DNA from: Cognatiluteimonas lumbrici
GTDB taxonomy: Bacteria; Pseudomonadota; Gammaproteobacteria; Xanthomonadales; Xanthomonadaceae
NCBI RefSeq assembly: GCF_006476065.1
Contig: NZ_ML636798.1
Location: forward strand, 2,120,207-2,184,206
Reading direction: 5' to 3'
DNA length: 64,000 nt
Every line of letters begins with the position of its first letter. Position 1 is the stretch's first letter. Positions 26,796 to 39,051 of the stretch are shown here, piece after piece. Both the position numbers and the translations under genes were made by a program. Below the pieces are notes generated by a model that had not been told where the DNA came from, searched no databases, and saw only the letters and a list, made by a program, of their open reading frames with translations.

Positions 26796-27362
26796 CTAGT
26801 TGCCGTCCCCGGCCGGGTCGGTGTCGTCCTGCGTCGAGCCGCCGCGCGCCGCCTTCGGCAGGATGCGCATGTGCACGCGGCCGCTGCCCTGGCCGCCGCT
26901 CTCCACGCCGCCGGTCTTCAGGTTGTAGACGACGCGCTCGCCGCTCATGGTGCCGCGCGGCTGCGAGATGCTCACGTTGCCGGTGAACACCACCACCTCG
27001 GTGGTCAGGTTGTAGTCCACGTTCGCGGCCTTCGCGGTCATCGGCGTGCCGTCGTCCATCTGCTGCCTGAGCTCCACCGAGCCGGTGAACACCGCGCGCA
27101 CCGGCTCGCCGTCGGACAGGGTGATCTTCGCGCCCTGCGAGGTGATCTCGAGCGTGCCCTGGGTGATGCGCACGCCGCCGGACAGGGTGTTGACGCTGTC
27201 TCCGCTGAACGTGCCGCTCTGGTGCCCCGCGTAGATGTCCATCGGCTTGTTGCGGTCGGAGCTGCGGGCGCCGACGGCGGTCGCCACCGCGAGCAGCGAC
27301 ACGGCGACGGCCGCGGCGAGGGCGCGGGCTGCGGGTCGACGGGGGCGATGGCTAGGGGACAT
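26796..27362 (-). CDS. lptA: LPS transport periplasmic protein LptA
   Basis: 188 residues. Signal peptide (hydrophobic to about residue 31), then the OstA-like beta-jellyroll of LptA (Thr-Leu-Ser-Gly-Gly-Val-Arg-Ile-Thr-Gln-Gly, Ala-x-x-Val-Asp-Tyr-Asn). It forms the periplasmic bridge carrying LPS to LptDE. The C-terminal Gln-Gly-Ser-Gly-Arg-Val-His stretch and Asp-rich tail are ordinary. Start overlaps lptC by 11 nt. Confidence 0.95.
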   Translation of the reverse strand: MSPSHRPRRPAARALAAAVAVSLLAVATAVGARSSDRNKPMDIYAGHQSGTFSGDSVNTLSGGVRITQGTLEITSQGAKITLSDGEPVRAVFTGSVELRQQMDDGTPMTAKAANVDYNLTTEVVVFTGNVSISQPRGTMSGERVVYNLKTGGVESGGQGSGRVHMRILPKAARGGSTQDDTDPAGDGN

Positions 27363-27900
27363 GGCGGGTGTGCACCTGCGACTTGAGTTCGTAATGCCTG
27401 GTGGCGAGGTTCGTCTCCAGGCCGACGCCCTGCAGTATAGAACCCGGCTGGGTGATGGTGACGCGCGCCGGGGAGGTCGCCAGGTCGCGCTCTGGGAATA
27501 CGTTCAGTTGCGTGGTTTCCAGCGCGACCTTGCGCTGGCCCGGCGGGCTGTCGATGCGCACGTCGCCGCGCAGCCGCAGCTCGTCGCCCTCGGGCGACAC
27601 CCAGCCGTCGCGGGCCTCGACGCGCCAGTAGTCGCCGTCCGAATCCGGCAGCAGGAAGACCGGGGTCGCGAGCGACATCGCCTGCCCGGCGGGGTCGCGG
27701 GCGATCCGCGGCGCGCGCAGGGTGAACGATTCCGTACCGTCGTCGTCCAGTGCGACCAGCTCGACGTCGTGCAGGACGTAGTCCGAGCGCCCGGGGGTGG
27801 CGGGGCCGGCTTCGCCGTTCCCGCGGTGGCGCAGCACCGACCACGCGGACACCACCGCGGCCACCAGCAGGAACAGCGTGAGCGCGGTCCGCCAGCTCAC
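27352..27900 (-). CDS. lptC: LPS export protein LptC
   Basis: 182 residues. One N-terminal transmembrane helix (about 5-22) and a periplasmic jellyroll. LptC receives LPS from LptBFG and hands it to LptA. The start is a GTG overlapping the kdsC stop by 4 nt (GTGA); no ATG is available in frame near this point. The order kdsD-kdsC-lptC-lptA-lptB-rpoN is the standard one. Confidence 0.93.
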   Translation of the reverse strand: MSWRTALTLFLLVAAVVSAWSVLRHRGNGEAGPATPGRSDYVLHDVELVALDDDGTESFTLRAPRIARDPAGQAMSLATPVFLLPDSDGDYWRVEARDGWVSPEGDELRLRGDVRIDSPPGQRKVALETTQLNVFPERDLATSPARVTITQPGSILQGVGLETNLATRHYELKSQVHTRHVP

Positions 27901-28433
27901 GCCAGCAGTCCCTCGACGTGGCCCTGCGCGGACAGCAGCAGGTCGCACAGCTCGCGCACCGCTCCCTGGCCGCCGTCGCGGCTGCTGCGCCAGCGCGCGT
28001 GCTGCAGGATCCACGGGTGTGCGTCGGCGGGGGCCGCGGACAGTCCGACCGCGCGCATCACGTGCAGGTCGGCGAGGTCGTCGCCCATGAACGCCACCGC
28101 GTCCATGGCCAGGCCGCGCTGCGCCGCCAATCCTTCGACGAAGGCCTGCTTGTCCGCGACCTCGGCGTGCGATTCGGCACCGAGCTCGGCCGCGCGCCGG
28201 GCCGCCACCGCGCCCGGGCGCGCGGTGACGAACACCGCGGGGATCCCCACGCGCCGCAACAGCGCGATGCCCTGGCCGTCGCGCACGTGGAAGGCCTTGG
28301 CCTCGCGCCCGGCGTCGTCCAGGTACAGGCGTCCGTCGGTCAGCGTGCCGTCCACGTCCAGGCACAGCAGGCGGATGCGCATGGCGCGCTCGCGCACGTC
28401 GGCGGGGGCGGTCGCGGACGGGTCGTAGGTCAT
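27897..28433 (-). CDS. kdsC: KDO-8-phosphate phosphatase KdsC
   Basis: 178 residues. HAD family without cap, C0 type: Asp-Val-Asp-Gly-Thr-Leu-Thr-Asp-Gly with the nucleophile Asp, then Thr-Ala-Arg and Phe-Met-Gly-Asp-Asp-Leu-Ala-Asp. It removes phosphate from KDO-8-P to give KDO for LPS. It follows kdsD by 4 nt and overlaps lptC. Confidence 0.95.
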   Translation of the reverse strand: MTYDPSATAPADVRERAMRIRLLCLDVDGTLTDGRLYLDDAGREAKAFHVRDGQGIALLRRVGIPAVFVTARPGAVAARRAAELGAESHAEVADKQAFVEGLAAQRGLAMDAVAFMGDDLADLHVMRAVGLSAAPADAHPWILQHARWRSSRDGGQGAVRELCDLLLSAQGHVEGLLA

Positions 28434-28437
28434 CGGC

Positions 28438-30985
<2,548 letters not shown>

Positions 30986-30997
30986 GCGCCGCGCCGC

Positions 30998-31669
30998 TCA
31001 GGCGGCGCGCATGTCGATGGTGTCGCCATCGGGCTCGTGCTGCAGGAAGCGCGCCGGCAGCGCCATGCCCGGGACGATCCACGCGACGTACTGCCTGCCG
31101 TCGGCGGCGGCGAACAGCTTCACGGCCTCGCGCTTGCGGCCGTCCACGGTGACCGTCTCGGTGCCCAGGCGCTTGAACGCCAGCACCCGCGCGTGGCCGT
31201 TGTCCACCACCCGGTAGCGGGTGGCGCGGCCCGCGGCGACGTCGCGGGCGAGGGCGACGTTGAGCAGCAGCATGTCGATGTCGCCCGCCTGCAACGCGAC
31301 CGGGCCGGCGCGGCTCGGCTTGACGTCTCCCTTCCAGCGCGCGCTGCCCGCGCGCCAGTCGAAGGTGGTGGTGATCGCCTTGCCGGAGATCGCCGTGTCC
31401 ACCCGGCGGCTGCTTCCGAGCGGACGCAGGCGCCCGCCATTGACGTCGAACACCGTGGACTGGTCGATGCTGGCGACGGCGTTGCCCATCTTCAGCGTCA
31501 CCACCCAGCGGTTCCCGGAAGGGCGCAGGCTCATGCTGCCGCGGGCGGAGAGCCCGTTGTAGCCCACGCGGTACTGGGTGGTGGCGGATTCGAGCGCGCC
31601 GGAGGATGCGGGTACGAGGAGCGCCGCCAGCATGAAGAGCGTGGCGGCGAGGCTTGCGGCTGGGCGCAT
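30998..31669 (-). CDS. DUF3108 exported protein (copy 1)
   Basis: 223 residues with a signal peptide (to about residue 25). The mature part has the DUF3108 pattern: Thr-x-Tyr-x-Val-x-Tyr-Asn-Gly-Leu, then [16 protein letters not shown], and a C-terminal Pro-Ala-Arg-Phe-Leu-Gln. Predicted beta-sheet-rich periplasmic protein, function unknown. It follows copy 2 by 14 nt. The stop codon lies in the loop of an 8-bp inverted repeat (30990-31009) at the junction with murA. Confidence 0.75.
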   Translation of the reverse strand: MRPAASLAATLFMLAALLVPASSGALESATTQYRVGYNGLSARGSMSLRPSGNRWVVTLKMGNAVASIDQSTVFDVNGGRLRPLGSSRRVDTAISGKAITTTFDWRAGSARWKGDVKPSRAGPVALQAGDIDMLLLNVALARDVAAGRATRYRVVDNGHARVLAFKRLGTETVTVDGRKREAVKLFAAADGRQYVAWIVPGMALPARFLQHEPDGDTIDMRAA

Positions 31670-31683
31670 TGGGGTCCCGGTTC

Positions 31684-32397
31684 TCAGTTGATGGATTTCA
31701 GGCGCAGGTCCATCTCGTCGGCGCCGCCCTTGCGCTGCAGGATGCGCGTCGGGACCGGCAGCCCCTCGACCACCCACAGCACCTGTTCCTTGTCGCCGCT
31801 CTTGCGCGAGACCTTGGTGGCCTCGCGCTGCTGGCCGCCGACGCTGACGGTGTCCGTCCCGACCACCCGGTAGCGCATGCGGGTGGCCTTGCCGTCGTCC
31901 ACCATGCGGTAGTCGAGCGGCTTGCCGGCAGCGGCGTCGCGCGCGATCGCGAGGTTGAGCAGCATCGCGTCGAGGTCGCCCGGGCGCAGCGCCACGGGTC
32001 CCCGGCGGTCGTCCTTGACGTCACCGCTCCAGCGGGCTTCGCCGGCGGCCCAGTCGTAGGTGGCGCGCTTGCTGCTCTTCTTGATCAGGAAGGTCGACGA
32101 GTCGCTGTTCGACAACGGCTTCCAGGTGCCGTCGTCGGCCTCGAACACGGTGACCTGCTCGAGCTTGGCGATCGGGCTGTCGATGCGGAAGCTGTAGGTC
32201 CAGCGGTCGCCGCCGGACGCAGCCAGGGTCATGGTGCCGGTGGTGTGCATGCCCATGTAGCTGGCGTCGTAGGTCGCGGTGAACGGCTGCAGGCCGCCGT
32301 CGGCGGCGGCCACGGGCGCGGCCAGCGCCAGCGCGAGGCCGGCGGCGGCCAGCAGGGTGCGCAGCGCGCGGCGGCAGGATCGGGCGATCGGATTCAT
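31684..32397 (-). CDS. DUF3108 exported protein (copy 2)
   Basis: 237 residues with a cleavable signal peptide (Ala-Pro-Val-Ala-Ala-Ala). The mature protein shares with copies 1 and 3 the core Trp-Ser-Gly-Asp-Val-Lys, Leu-Arg-Pro-Gly-Asp-Leu-Asp, a Tyr-Arg-Met-Val-Asp-Asp-Gly motif, and Pro-Thr-Arg-Ile-Leu-Gln near the C-terminus. The start overlaps the stop of copy 3 by 4 nt (ATGA). Function unknown. Confidence 0.75.
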   Translation of the reverse strand: MNPIARSCRRALRTLLAAAGLALALAAPVAAADGGLQPFTATYDASYMGMHTTGTMTLAASGGDRWTYSFRIDSPIAKLEQVTVFEADDGTWKPLSNSDSSTFLIKKSSKRATYDWAAGEARWSGDVKDDRRGPVALRPGDLDAMLLNLAIARDAAAGKPLDYRMVDDGKATRMRYRVVGTDTVSVGGQQREATKVSRKSGDKEQVLWVVEGLPVPTRILQRKGGADEMDLRLKSIN

Positions 32398-33170
32398 TGG
32401 CTGGCTCCGGTGTACTCGACCAGTCGCAGGTCGGTGCTGTCCTCTCCATCCTCCACCTGGAGGATCCTCACGGGCGTGGGCACGCCCCTGGCGACCCAGA
32501 CCTCGGTGCGGTCGTTGCCTTCGACGCGCTCGACCTTGGTGGCGCTGTAGCCGAGGCCGTCGATCTCGACGCCCACCGGCTCGGCCGCGGCGACGTAGGT
32601 GTGCTCGCGCACGCGCCCGCCGTCCACGTAGCGGTAGTGCAGGGTCTCGCCCGGGACCGCATCGCGGACCACGGCCAGGTCGATCAGCAGCGCATCGAGG
32701 TCGCCCTCGCGCAACGGAATCGGATCCCGGCGCGACTCCTTGACGTCCCCGGTCCAGCGCGCGACGCCGGCGTCCCAGTCGTACACGCCGGTGCGGGTGC
32801 GGTCCGAGAACAGCGTGCGCCGGGTGGTGACCTGGCGGAGCGGGCGGTAGGTCCGGCCGTCGCTCGCGAACACCGTGGTCTGCTTCATCTTCAATCCGGC
32901 CAGGCGCATCAGGCCGCTGCCCTTCATGTCGAGGTCGATGCGCCAGTTGCCGTTGTCGAGGTGCTCCAGGCGCATCACCGCGTTGCCGAGCTTGCGGCCG
33001 TCGCTGTAGACCTCGTAGGTGGCCGCGAACGGCGAGAGCGTGCGGACGCGTGCTTCGGCGGCCGTCGCGGACGCGGCGGCGGCCTCGCCGGACGCCTCCT
33101 GGGCGAACGCAAGCGGTGCCGCGGCAAGGCACAGGCACAGCGCGGCCATTGGCGGCAGGAGTCGCTTCAT
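32394..33170 (-). CDS. DUF3108 exported protein (copy 3)
   Basis: 258 residues. Signal peptide ending Ala-Phe-Ala-Gln, an Ala/Glu-rich linker, then the DUF3108 domain (Ala-Thr-Tyr-Glu-Val-Tyr, Trp-Thr-Gly-Asp-Val-Lys, Arg-Glu-Gly-Asp-Leu-Asp, Pro-Val-Arg-Ile-Leu-Gln). It directly follows purN with a 4-nt overlap. A DUF3108 gene next to purN is known from other gammaproteobacteria, so this is probably the ancestral copy. Confidence 0.78.
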   Translation of the reverse strand: MKRLLPPMAALCLCLAAAPLAFAQEASGEAAAASATAAEARVRTLSPFAATYEVYSDGRKLGNAVMRLEHLDNGNWRIDLDMKGSGLMRLAGLKMKQTTVFASDGRTYRPLRQVTTRRTLFSDRTRTGVYDWDAGVARWTGDVKESRRDPIPLREGDLDALLIDLAVVRDAVPGETLHYRYVDGGRVREHTYVAAAEPVGVEIDGLGYSATKVERVEGNDRTEVWVARGVPTPVRILQVEDGEDSTDLRLVEYTGASQ

Positions 33171-33862
33171 TGCGGTTCCGGGGAAAGGCATCCGCTTGAA
33201 TCTAGTAGCAACGGCGTAAACAGCGGATGACCGTCGAGCAGCACCGTTGCGTCCCGTTCAGCGATGCGCCCGGCGGCCGCGAGCTGCACCGCCGCCACCA
33301 ACAGCGGATGCTCCACCGCCAGCACCCGCCGCGCGAGCGTGGCGGGGTCGTCGCCGGGCAGCACCGGCACGCGGGCCTGCGCGACCACCGCGCCGGCATC
33401 CAGTTCCGGCACCACGAAATGCACGCTGGCGCCGTGCTCGCGATCGCCGGCCTCCAGCGCGCGCGCATGGGTGCGCAGGCCCCGGTACAGCGGCAACAGC
33501 GAGGGATGGATGTTGAGGATCCTGCCCGCGAAGCGCTCGAGGAAGGCGTCGCCGAGGATGCGCATGTAGCCGGCGCAGACCACCCAGTCCGGGCCTGCGC
33601 CGGCGACCGCGGCCGCGAGCGCGTCGTCGAAGTCGCTGCGCCGGGCGTAGGCGCGGGCATCGCGGCTCCAGCGCAGCGAGGCGTGCACGCGTTGCAGCGC
33701 CGGTGCGGTCGGGCGGTCGCTGAAGACGCCGACGACGTCCGCGTCCAGGCGCCCCCCGGCGATGGCATCGAGCAGGGCCTGCAGGTTGCTGCCGCGACCC
33801 GAGGCGAGGACGGCGATCCGGTTCGGCCGCGACTCGGGACCCGGGGCTGGGGGTTCGCGCAA
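33167..33862 (-). CDS. purN: Phosphoribosylglycinamide formyltransferase
   Basis: 231 residues. Formyltransferase fold with Ala-Ser-Gly-Arg-Gly-Ser-Asn-Leu-Gln-Ala, and Asn-Ile-His-Pro-Ser-Leu-Leu-Pro carrying the catalytic Asn and His. It transfers formyl from 10-formyl-THF to GAR in purine synthesis. The start is uncertain: the open frame begins at a TTG 7 nt after purM, and no ATG occurs before the conserved Arg-Ile-Ala-Val-Leu. It overlaps DUF3108 copy 3 by 4 nt. Confidence 0.92.
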   Translation of the reverse strand: MREPPAPGPESRPNRIAVLASGRGSNLQALLDAIAGGRLDADVVGVFSDRPTAPALQRVHASLRWSRDARAYARRSDFDDALAAAVAGAGPDWVVCAGYMRILGDAFLERFAGRILNIHPSLLPLYRGLRTHARALEAGDREHGASVHFVVPELDAGAVVAQARVPVLPGDDPATLARRVLAVEHPLLVAAVQLAAAGRIAERDATVLLDGHPLFTPLLLDSSGCLSPEPQ

Positions 33863-33869
33863 GGCGGGC

Positions 33870-34916
33870 CTAGCCGATGCGGACGCGGTCGCCGCCCGGC
33901 GCGGCCACCACGCGGCCGATGGCCCGGTGCGCCAGGCCGAGGCGGTCGAGTTCGGCAGCGACGGCGGCGGTGGCGTCGGCGGCCACCACCAGCACGAAGC
34001 CGATGCCGCAGTTGAAGGTGCGCCACATTTCCTCGCGCGGCACCGCGCCCTCGCGCTGCAGCCAGTCGAACACCGGCGGCAGCGCCGGCGCCTCGATCTC
34101 GAGGCCGAGGCCGTCGGGGACCACGCGGATGATGTTCTCGGTCAGGCCGCCGCCGGTGATGTGGGCCATGCCGTGGATCGCCTCGCCCTGGGCGCCGCGC
34201 AGCAGCGCCAGCACCGGCTTGACGTACAGCGCGGTCGGCGCCATCAGCGCGTCCACCAGGCGCACGCCGCCGACGTCGGCGTCGGCGGGGCGACCGGCGC
34301 GGTCGTAGATCCGCCGCACCAGCGAGTAGCCGTTCGAATGCGGACCGCTGGAGGCGATGCCGAGCAGCACGTCGCCCGCGCGCACGCGCGCGCCGTCGCG
34401 CAGTTCGGATTTCTCGACCGCGCCGACCGTGAATCCCGCGAGGTCGTACTCGCCGGGCGGGTACATGTCCGGCATCTCCGCGGTCTCGCCGCCGATCAGC
34501 GCGCAGCCGGCTTCCTCGCAACCGCGCGCGATGCCGCCCACGACCGCGGCCGCGGTGTCGATGTCGAGCTTGCCGGTGGCGAAATAGTCGAGGAAGAACA
34601 GCGGCTCGGCGCCCTGCACCAGCACGTCGTTGACGCACATCGCCACCAGGTCGATGCCGATGGTGTCGTGGCGGCCGAGCTGCTGGGCCAGCTTGAGCTT
34701 GGTGCCGACGCCGTCGGTGCCCGACACCAGTACCGGCTCGCGGTACTTGCCGGACAGGTCGAACAGCGCGCCGAAGCCGCCGAGCCCGCCCATCACCTCG
34801 GGCCGGAAGCTGCGCTTCGCCAGCGGCTTGATCCGTTCCACCAGCGCATTGCCGGCATCGATGTCGACGCCGGCGTCGCGGTAGGTCAGCGGGGCAGGGG
34901 GCGTGGGCGTGTTCAC
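33870..34916 (-). CDS. purM: Phosphoribosylformylglycinamidine cyclo-ligase
   Basis: 348 residues. AIR synthetase with [14 protein letters not shown], and Gly-Gly-Glu-Thr-Ala-Glu-Met-Pro. GTG start at 34916 gives the standard N-terminus; the open frame continues far upstream without a better start. It leads the purM-purN-DUF3108 operon and is divergent from the DUF2066 gene, 87 nt apart. Confidence 0.95.
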   Translation of the reverse strand: MNTPTPPAPLTYRDAGVDIDAGNALVERIKPLAKRSFRPEVMGGLGGFGALFDLSGKYREPVLVSGTDGVGTKLKLAQQLGRHDTIGIDLVAMCVNDVLVQGAEPLFFLDYFATGKLDIDTAAAVVGGIARGCEEAGCALIGGETAEMPDMYPPGEYDLAGFTVGAVEKSELRDGARVRAGDVLLGIASSGPHSNGYSLVRRIYDRAGRPADADVGGVRLVDALMAPTALYVKPVLALLRGAQGEAIHGMAHITGGGLTENIIRVVPDGLGLEIEAPALPPVFDWLQREGAVPREEMWRTFNCGIGFVLVVAADATAAVAAELDRLGLAHRAIGRVVAAPGGDRVRIG

Positions 34917-35003
34917 ACTGGATCCGGCGGCGTGGAGTGGCCATGTTATCAGCGCGCACGGCCGGCAATGGACGCGATGGCGCCGGTGCGGCACCATTCC
35001 TGC

Positions 35004-36083
35004 ATGGACACCTTCCGCATCACGGCCGCGGCATGGATGGCGACGCTCGCGCTGCTGCTCGCCGCCGGCACGGCCCACGCGCAGCGCGTGGAGGGCGACC
35101 GCCCGGAGGCGCGCGGCGTCTACCAGGCCGAAGTCCCGGTCCGCAGCCAGGGTGCCGACGACCGCGCACGCGGCTTCGCGCGCGCCCTGGCCGAGGTGCT
35201 CGGCAAGCTGACCGGCGATCGCCGCATCGCCGAGCAGCCGGGCGTGGCCAGCGCGTTGGGCCGTGCCGCCGACCTGGTGGACGGCTACGACTACCGCCAG
35301 GACGAGGGCGTGTCCTCGACCACCGGCGCACCGACCTACGGCACCACCCTGATCGTGCGCTTCGACCCGGCCGGGGTCGAAGACCTCGCCACCGTGCTCG
35401 GCCTGCCGGTGTGGCCGACGCCGCGCCCGAAGCCGGTGCTGTGGCTGGCGATCGACGACGGCAGCGGGCCGCGGCTGGTCGGCCTGTCGAAGGCGGACGC
35501 GGCGCGGGCGGTGCTCGACCGCGCGATCGAGCGCGGCTTCCGGCTCGGCCTGCCGGCCGGCTCGGCGGCCGAACAGGCCGCGGTCGGCGCGATCTGGCGC
35601 GGCGACGTCGGTGCGATCTCGCGCCTGTCGTCCCGCTACAACCCGCCGATGCAACTGATCGGCAAGCTCTACCGCGAGGGCGGTGGCTGGGCGGCCGACT
35701 GGATCTTCGTGGACCATGGCCGCGTGCTGAAACGCTGGTCGAGCGACGACCGCAGGCCGCTGCAGGCCATGGCCGCCGGTGCCGACGGTGCCGCCGACGC
35801 GCTGGCGGCGCGCTACGCGAAGGCATCCGAGCCGATCGGCGAGCCGGGCCGCTACGTGGTCCGTTTCACCGGGCTCGAGGACGCCGGCGACTACATGCGG
35901 CTGTCGGCCTGGCTGCAGTCGCAGGCGGTGGTGCAGGACATCGTGCCCAGGCGCGCCACCGCCGGCATGGTCGAGTTCGAACTGCAGCTCGCCACCGGCT
36001 TGCCTGGCCTGCGCCGGGTCGCCGATGCCGAACTGCTCGCGCCCGCCGGCGAGGGCGAACCGCTCACTTTCGACGTCCGCTGA
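35004..36083 (+). CDS. DUF2066 exported protein
   Basis: 359 residues. Signal peptide ending Ala-His-Ala-Gln (about 27), then the DUF2066 domain ([20 protein letters not shown]). A C-terminal region after 285 (Tyr-Val-Val-Arg-Phe-Thr-Gly) may be a second small domain. Function unknown. The gene lies between purM and perM-hda as in Pseudomonas, so the location is conserved. Confidence 0.82.
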   Translation: MDTFRITAAAWMATLALLLAAGTAHAQRVEGDRPEARGVYQAEVPVRSQGADDRARGFARALAEVLGKLTGDRRIAEQPGVASALGRAADLVDGYDYRQDEGVSSTTGAPTYGTTLIVRFDPAGVEDLATVLGLPVWPTPRPKPVLWLAIDDGSGPRLVGLSKADAARAVLDRAIERGFRLGLPAGSAAEQAAVGAIWRGDVGAISRLSSRYNPPMQLIGKLYREGGGWAADWIFVDHGRVLKRWSSDDRRPLQAMAAGADGAADALAARYAKASEPIGEPGRYVVRFTGLEDAGDYMRLSAWLQSQAVVQDIVPRRATAGMVEFELQLATGLPGLRRVADAELLAPAGEGEPLTFDVR

Positions 36084-36086
36084 GCC

Positions 36087-37247
36087 ATGGAAGACACCGA
36101 CCGCGACGCACTGGCGACTTTCCTGGGCCGCCTGCAATGGGGCCTGCTGGCGTTGCTGGCCCTGTGGGTACTGTGGCTGCTGGCGCCGGTGCTGACGCCG
36201 TTCGTGCTGGCGGCGCTGCTGGGCTGGCTCGGCGATCCGCTGGTGGACCGGATGCAGGCCCGCGGCGTGCCGCGCAACGGCGCGGTGATCATGGTGTTCG
36301 CGGTGATGGCCGCGGTGACGCTGCTGGCGGTGCTGCTGCTGGTGCCGATGCTGCAGCGCCAGGTCGTGACCCTGGTGACCTCGCTGCCGAACTACCGCGA
36401 GTGGTTCGTGGGCACGGCGCTGCCGTGGCTGGAGTCGCGCACCGGGCTCGAGCTCGTGCCCTACCTGGATCCGGCGCGCCTGTTCACGCTGGCGCGCGAG
36501 CACTGGGAGCAGGCCGGCGGCGCCGCGGCGACCATGCTCGGCTACCTGTCGCGCTCGGGCTTCGCCGTGCTCGGCTGGGTCGCGAACGTGGTGCTGCTGC
36601 CGGTGCTGACCTTCTTCTTCCTGCGCGACTGGGACCTGTTCGTCAGCCGCTTCGCGGCGCTGGTGCCGCGCGACAAGGCCCCGACCGTGGCCCGCCTGGC
36701 GCGCGAATCCAGCGAGGTGCTCGGTGGCTTCCTGCGCGGGCAGCTGCTGGTGATGCTGATCCTCGGCGTGCTGTACGCGATCGGCCTGCGCGCGCTCGGC
36801 CTCGACCTGGGCATCCTGATCGGCGTCATCGCCGGCCTGCTGACCTTCGTGCCCTACCTCGGCCCGGCGACGATCCTGGTGCTCGGCGGCATCGCCGCGG
36901 TGGTGCAGTTCGGCGACTGGCAGCACCTGGTCGGGGTGCTCGCGGTGTGGGGCATCGGCCAGGTGATCGAGAGCTACTGGCTGACGCCGAAACTGGTCGG
37001 CGACCGCATCGGCCTGCATCCGGTGGTGGTGATTTTCGCGGTGTTCGCCGGCGGCACGCTGTTCGGCTTCACCGGCATGCTGCTCGCGCTGCCGGTCGCC
37101 GCGATCGGCAACGTGCTGCTGCGCTACGCGTACGAGCGCTACACCCACAGCCGGCTCTACGCCGGGCACGCTCCCATCATGCTGCCGCCGGAACCGGCGG
37201 CCGGCGCCGAGCCGGGCAGCCCCGCATCCGACGCGGGAGACGCATGA
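36087..37247 (+). CDS. perM: AI-2E family transporter (PerM-like)
   Basis: 386 residues. About eight membrane segments and the family region Gly-Val-Leu-Tyr-Ala-Ile-Gly-Leu then [11 protein letters not shown]. The family includes putative autoinducer-2 exporters and sodium/proton antiporters; the substrate here is unknown. It starts 3 nt after the DUF2066 stop and overlaps hda by 4 nt. Confidence 0.9.
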   Translation: MEDTDRDALATFLGRLQWGLLALLALWVLWLLAPVLTPFVLAALLGWLGDPLVDRMQARGVPRNGAVIMVFAVMAAVTLLAVLLLVPMLQRQVVTLVTSLPNYREWFVGTALPWLESRTGLELVPYLDPARLFTLAREHWEQAGGAAATMLGYLSRSGFAVLGWVANVVLLPVLTFFFLRDWDLFVSRFAALVPRDKAPTVARLARESSEVLGGFLRGQLLVMLILGVLYAIGLRALGLDLGILIGVIAGLLTFVPYLGPATILVLGGIAAVVQFGDWQHLVGVLAVWGIGQVIESYWLTPKLVGDRIGLHPVVVIFAVFAGGTLFGFTGMLLALPVAAIGNVLLRYAYERYTHSRLYAGHAPIMLPPEPAAGAEPGSPASDAGDA

Positions 37248-37942
37248 GCGAGGCCACGCGGCAATTGCCGCTGGCGCTGCGCTATCCGCCGGACCAGCGC
37301 CTGGAGACCTACGTGGACGCGCCCGCCGGCGTGCTCGGCCAGCTGCGCGCGCTGGCCGCCGGCTCCGGCGAGGGGCTGTACCTCGCGGGCCCGGCGGGCG
37401 CCGGCAAGACCCACCTGGCGCTGGCCACCTGCGCGGCCTCCGAGGCCGGCGGCCGGCGCGCGGCCTACCTGCCGCTGAAGTCGGCGCGCGGGCGCCTGCG
37501 CGATGCGCTCGAGGCGCTCGACGAAGCGACGCTGGTGGCGCTCGACGGGCTCGAGGCGATCGCCGGGGCGCGCGACGACGAGGTCGCGCTGTTCGACTTC
37601 CACAACCGTGCGCGTGCCGCAGGGACCGGGCTGCTCTACGTGGCGCAGGCGGCGCCGGATGCGCTGCCGCTGTCCTTGCCCGACCTGCGTTCGCGGCTGG
37701 CGCAATGCGCCCGCGTGCTGCTTTCCCCGCCCGACGAAGCCCGCCGCCGGGCCGTGCTCGGCGAGCGGGCCCGCCGGCGCGGACTGGTGCTGGAGCCGGC
37801 GGCGCTCGACTGGCTGCTGCGCCGCGCCGGCCGCGACCTCGCCGGGCTGACCGCCTTGCTCGACCGCCTGGACCAGGCCTCGCTGGCGGCGCAGCGTCGG
37901 CTCACGGTGCCGTTCCTGCGCCAGGTGCTCGGCGACCTGTAG
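37244..37942 (+). CDS. hda: DnaA regulatory inactivator Hda
   Basis: 232 residues. DnaA-like AAA+ module without the DNA-binding domain: Walker A Gly-Pro-Ala-Gly-Ala-Gly-Lys-Thr (49-56), a Leu-Asp-Gly-Leu-Glu Walker B variant, sensor region with Ser-Arg-Leu. The N-terminal Gln-Leu-Pro-Leu-Ala-Leu is the clamp-binding motif. It stimulates hydrolysis of DnaA-ATP after initiation. ATGA overlap with perM. Confidence 0.93.
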   Translation: MSEATRQLPLALRYPPDQRLETYVDAPAGVLGQLRALAAGSGEGLYLAGPAGAGKTHLALATCAASEAGGRRAAYLPLKSARGRLRDALEALDEATLVALDGLEAIAGARDDEVALFDFHNRARAAGTGLLYVAQAAPDALPLSLPDLRSRLAQCARVLLSPPDEARRRAVLGERARRRGLVLEPAALDWLLRRAGRDLAGLTALLDRLDQASLAAQRRLTVPFLRQVLGDL

Positions 37943-37951
37943 CCGCGCCGC

Positions 37952-38707
37952 TCAGCGCCGGCAGGGCTCCGGCGTGACCTCCCAGACCACCGGCTCCCAG
38001 TAGCTGTTGGAGTGGATGCCGGCGGCGTCCAGGCGGTCGGGCAGCAGCCGCGCGCCGACCTGGTAGCGGGTATCCGCCGCGACCTCGATCACCAGCGCCT
38101 TGGTCGCCCGCGGCCCGAGGCGGGTCCGCGTGCGGTCGCGGCGCTCGGCCTGCATCGGGTCGAAGCGATGGCGATCGATGCCTTCCTCGACCAGCAGCAC
38201 GTGCGTCCCGGCCTGCAGTTCGTGCGTCCTGCCCAGCGGCGTGCCGGTGCCGTCGATGTCGTAGATGCGCGCCCGGTACACGTTCTCCGAGACGCGCGGC
38301 GGCGCGCCGGTCGTGGAGACGCGGCCGCAGGCGTCGGTCGCGGTCGCCAGTGCGTCGCGGTCGGCGGCGCCGGACAGCGCGAGCCGTCGACCGTCGCGGG
38401 CCACCTCGAGCCGGAGCGAGCCGTCGCCCGCCTGCACCGCCGCGGCCAGTGCTTCGGCGGCGTTGGCGTCCAGCGCGCGGCCGTTGACCGCGAGCAGGCG
38501 GTCGCCGGGGCGGAGGCCGAGGCGTTCGGCGGCACCGCCCGGGGTCACCGCCAGGACGCGGGCGCCATCGGTGCCGGCATCGCGGACGTCCACGACCGCG
38601 CCCAGCGACCAGCCTGCGTCGTCTTCCGACGCGGTCGCGGCATGGAGCTGGAAGCTGGCGGCCAGCAGGCAGCCCGCGAGCAGCAGGGAAAGTCGGTTCG
38701 GTTTCAT
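37952..38707 (-). CDS. Exported PDZ-domain protein
   Basis: 251 residues. Signal peptide (to about residue 24), then a PDZ domain (about 35-105, Pro-Gly-Gly-Ala-Ala-Glu-Arg-Leu-Gly-Leu-Arg-Pro-Gly-Asp), and a C-terminal part with Ile-Asp-Arg-His-Arg-Phe and a Cys pair that I cannot assign. There is no protease triad. It is the last gene of the sigma-factor unit, overlapping the membrane protein gene by 4 nt, so it may be a periplasmic sensor or output of that switch. Strong GGAGGAG ribosome site. Confidence 0.78.
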   Translation of the reverse strand: MKPNRLSLLLAGCLLAASFQLHAATASEDDAGWSLGAVVDVRDAGTDGARVLAVTPGGAAERLGLRPGDRLLAVNGRALDANAAEALAAAVQAGDGSLRLEVARDGRRLALSGAADRDALATATDACGRVSTTGAPPRVSENVYRARIYDIDGTGTPLGRTHELQAGTHVLLVEEGIDRHRFDPMQAERRDRTRTRLGPRATKALVIEVAADTRYQVGARLLPDRLDAAGIHSNSYWEPVVWEVTPEPCRR

Positions 38708-39051
38708 GAGCGGCTCCTCCTCGTGGCGAGGGCTTGGTTGCGCGCGGCCCACAGCGGTGCCAGTTCGGCATCGCTGGCGCCGCGCGCGTAGGCGGCCTGC
38801 AGGGCGCGGTCGAGCGCCTGCAGCGTGGGGTCGGGGGTGGTGGCGACCGGGACCGCTGGCTGGGCCGGTGTGTCGTCCGGCCCGAGGCTTGGCGCCAGCA
38901 GCACGGCCGCCAGCACCAGCGCGCAGGCGGCGCCGGCGCCGCGCAGGCCGTTGCGGCGCCGTCGGTAGGCGCGGCGCACCCGGCCTTCCAGCGCGGGCGG
39001 GGGCGGGACCGGCGCGGGATCGATGGACGGGACGGGATCGGTGGGGGTCAT
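38704..39051 (-). CDS. Small membrane protein, possible anti-sigma factor
   Basis: 115 residues. Pro-rich N-terminus, a basic patch (Arg-Arg-Ala-Tyr-Arg-Arg-Arg-Arg) and one transmembrane helix (about 36-54), then a periplasmic Ala-rich helical tail. No zinc HxxxCxxC motif of classical anti-sigma factors is visible. Its place between sigma factor and PDZ protein, with 4-nt overlaps on both sides, suggests a regulatory role; this is inference from context. Confidence 0.6.
   Translation of the reverse strand: MTPTDPVPSIDPAPVPPPPALEGRVRRAYRRRRNGLRGAGAACALVLAAVLLAPSLGPDDTPAQPAVPVATTPDPTLQALDRALQAAYARGASDAELAPLWAARNQALATRRSRS

Noticed and set aside
30990..31009. 8-bp inverted repeat at the murA / DUF3108 junction as a bidirectional terminator
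   Set aside because: The stem is good but there is no T tract on either strand, and one arm is DUF3108 coding sequence. I mention it in the gene entry only.
33870..37169. A 1099-codon minus-strand frame extending purM through DUF2066 and perM
   Set aside because: Only the last third is PurM. The extension is antisense to two well-supported plus-strand genes and the GTG at 34916 gives the normal PurM start.
37930..37975. G+C-rich inverted repeat after hda
   Set aside because: Arms are imperfect and no T tract follows; weaker than expected for a terminator at this composition.
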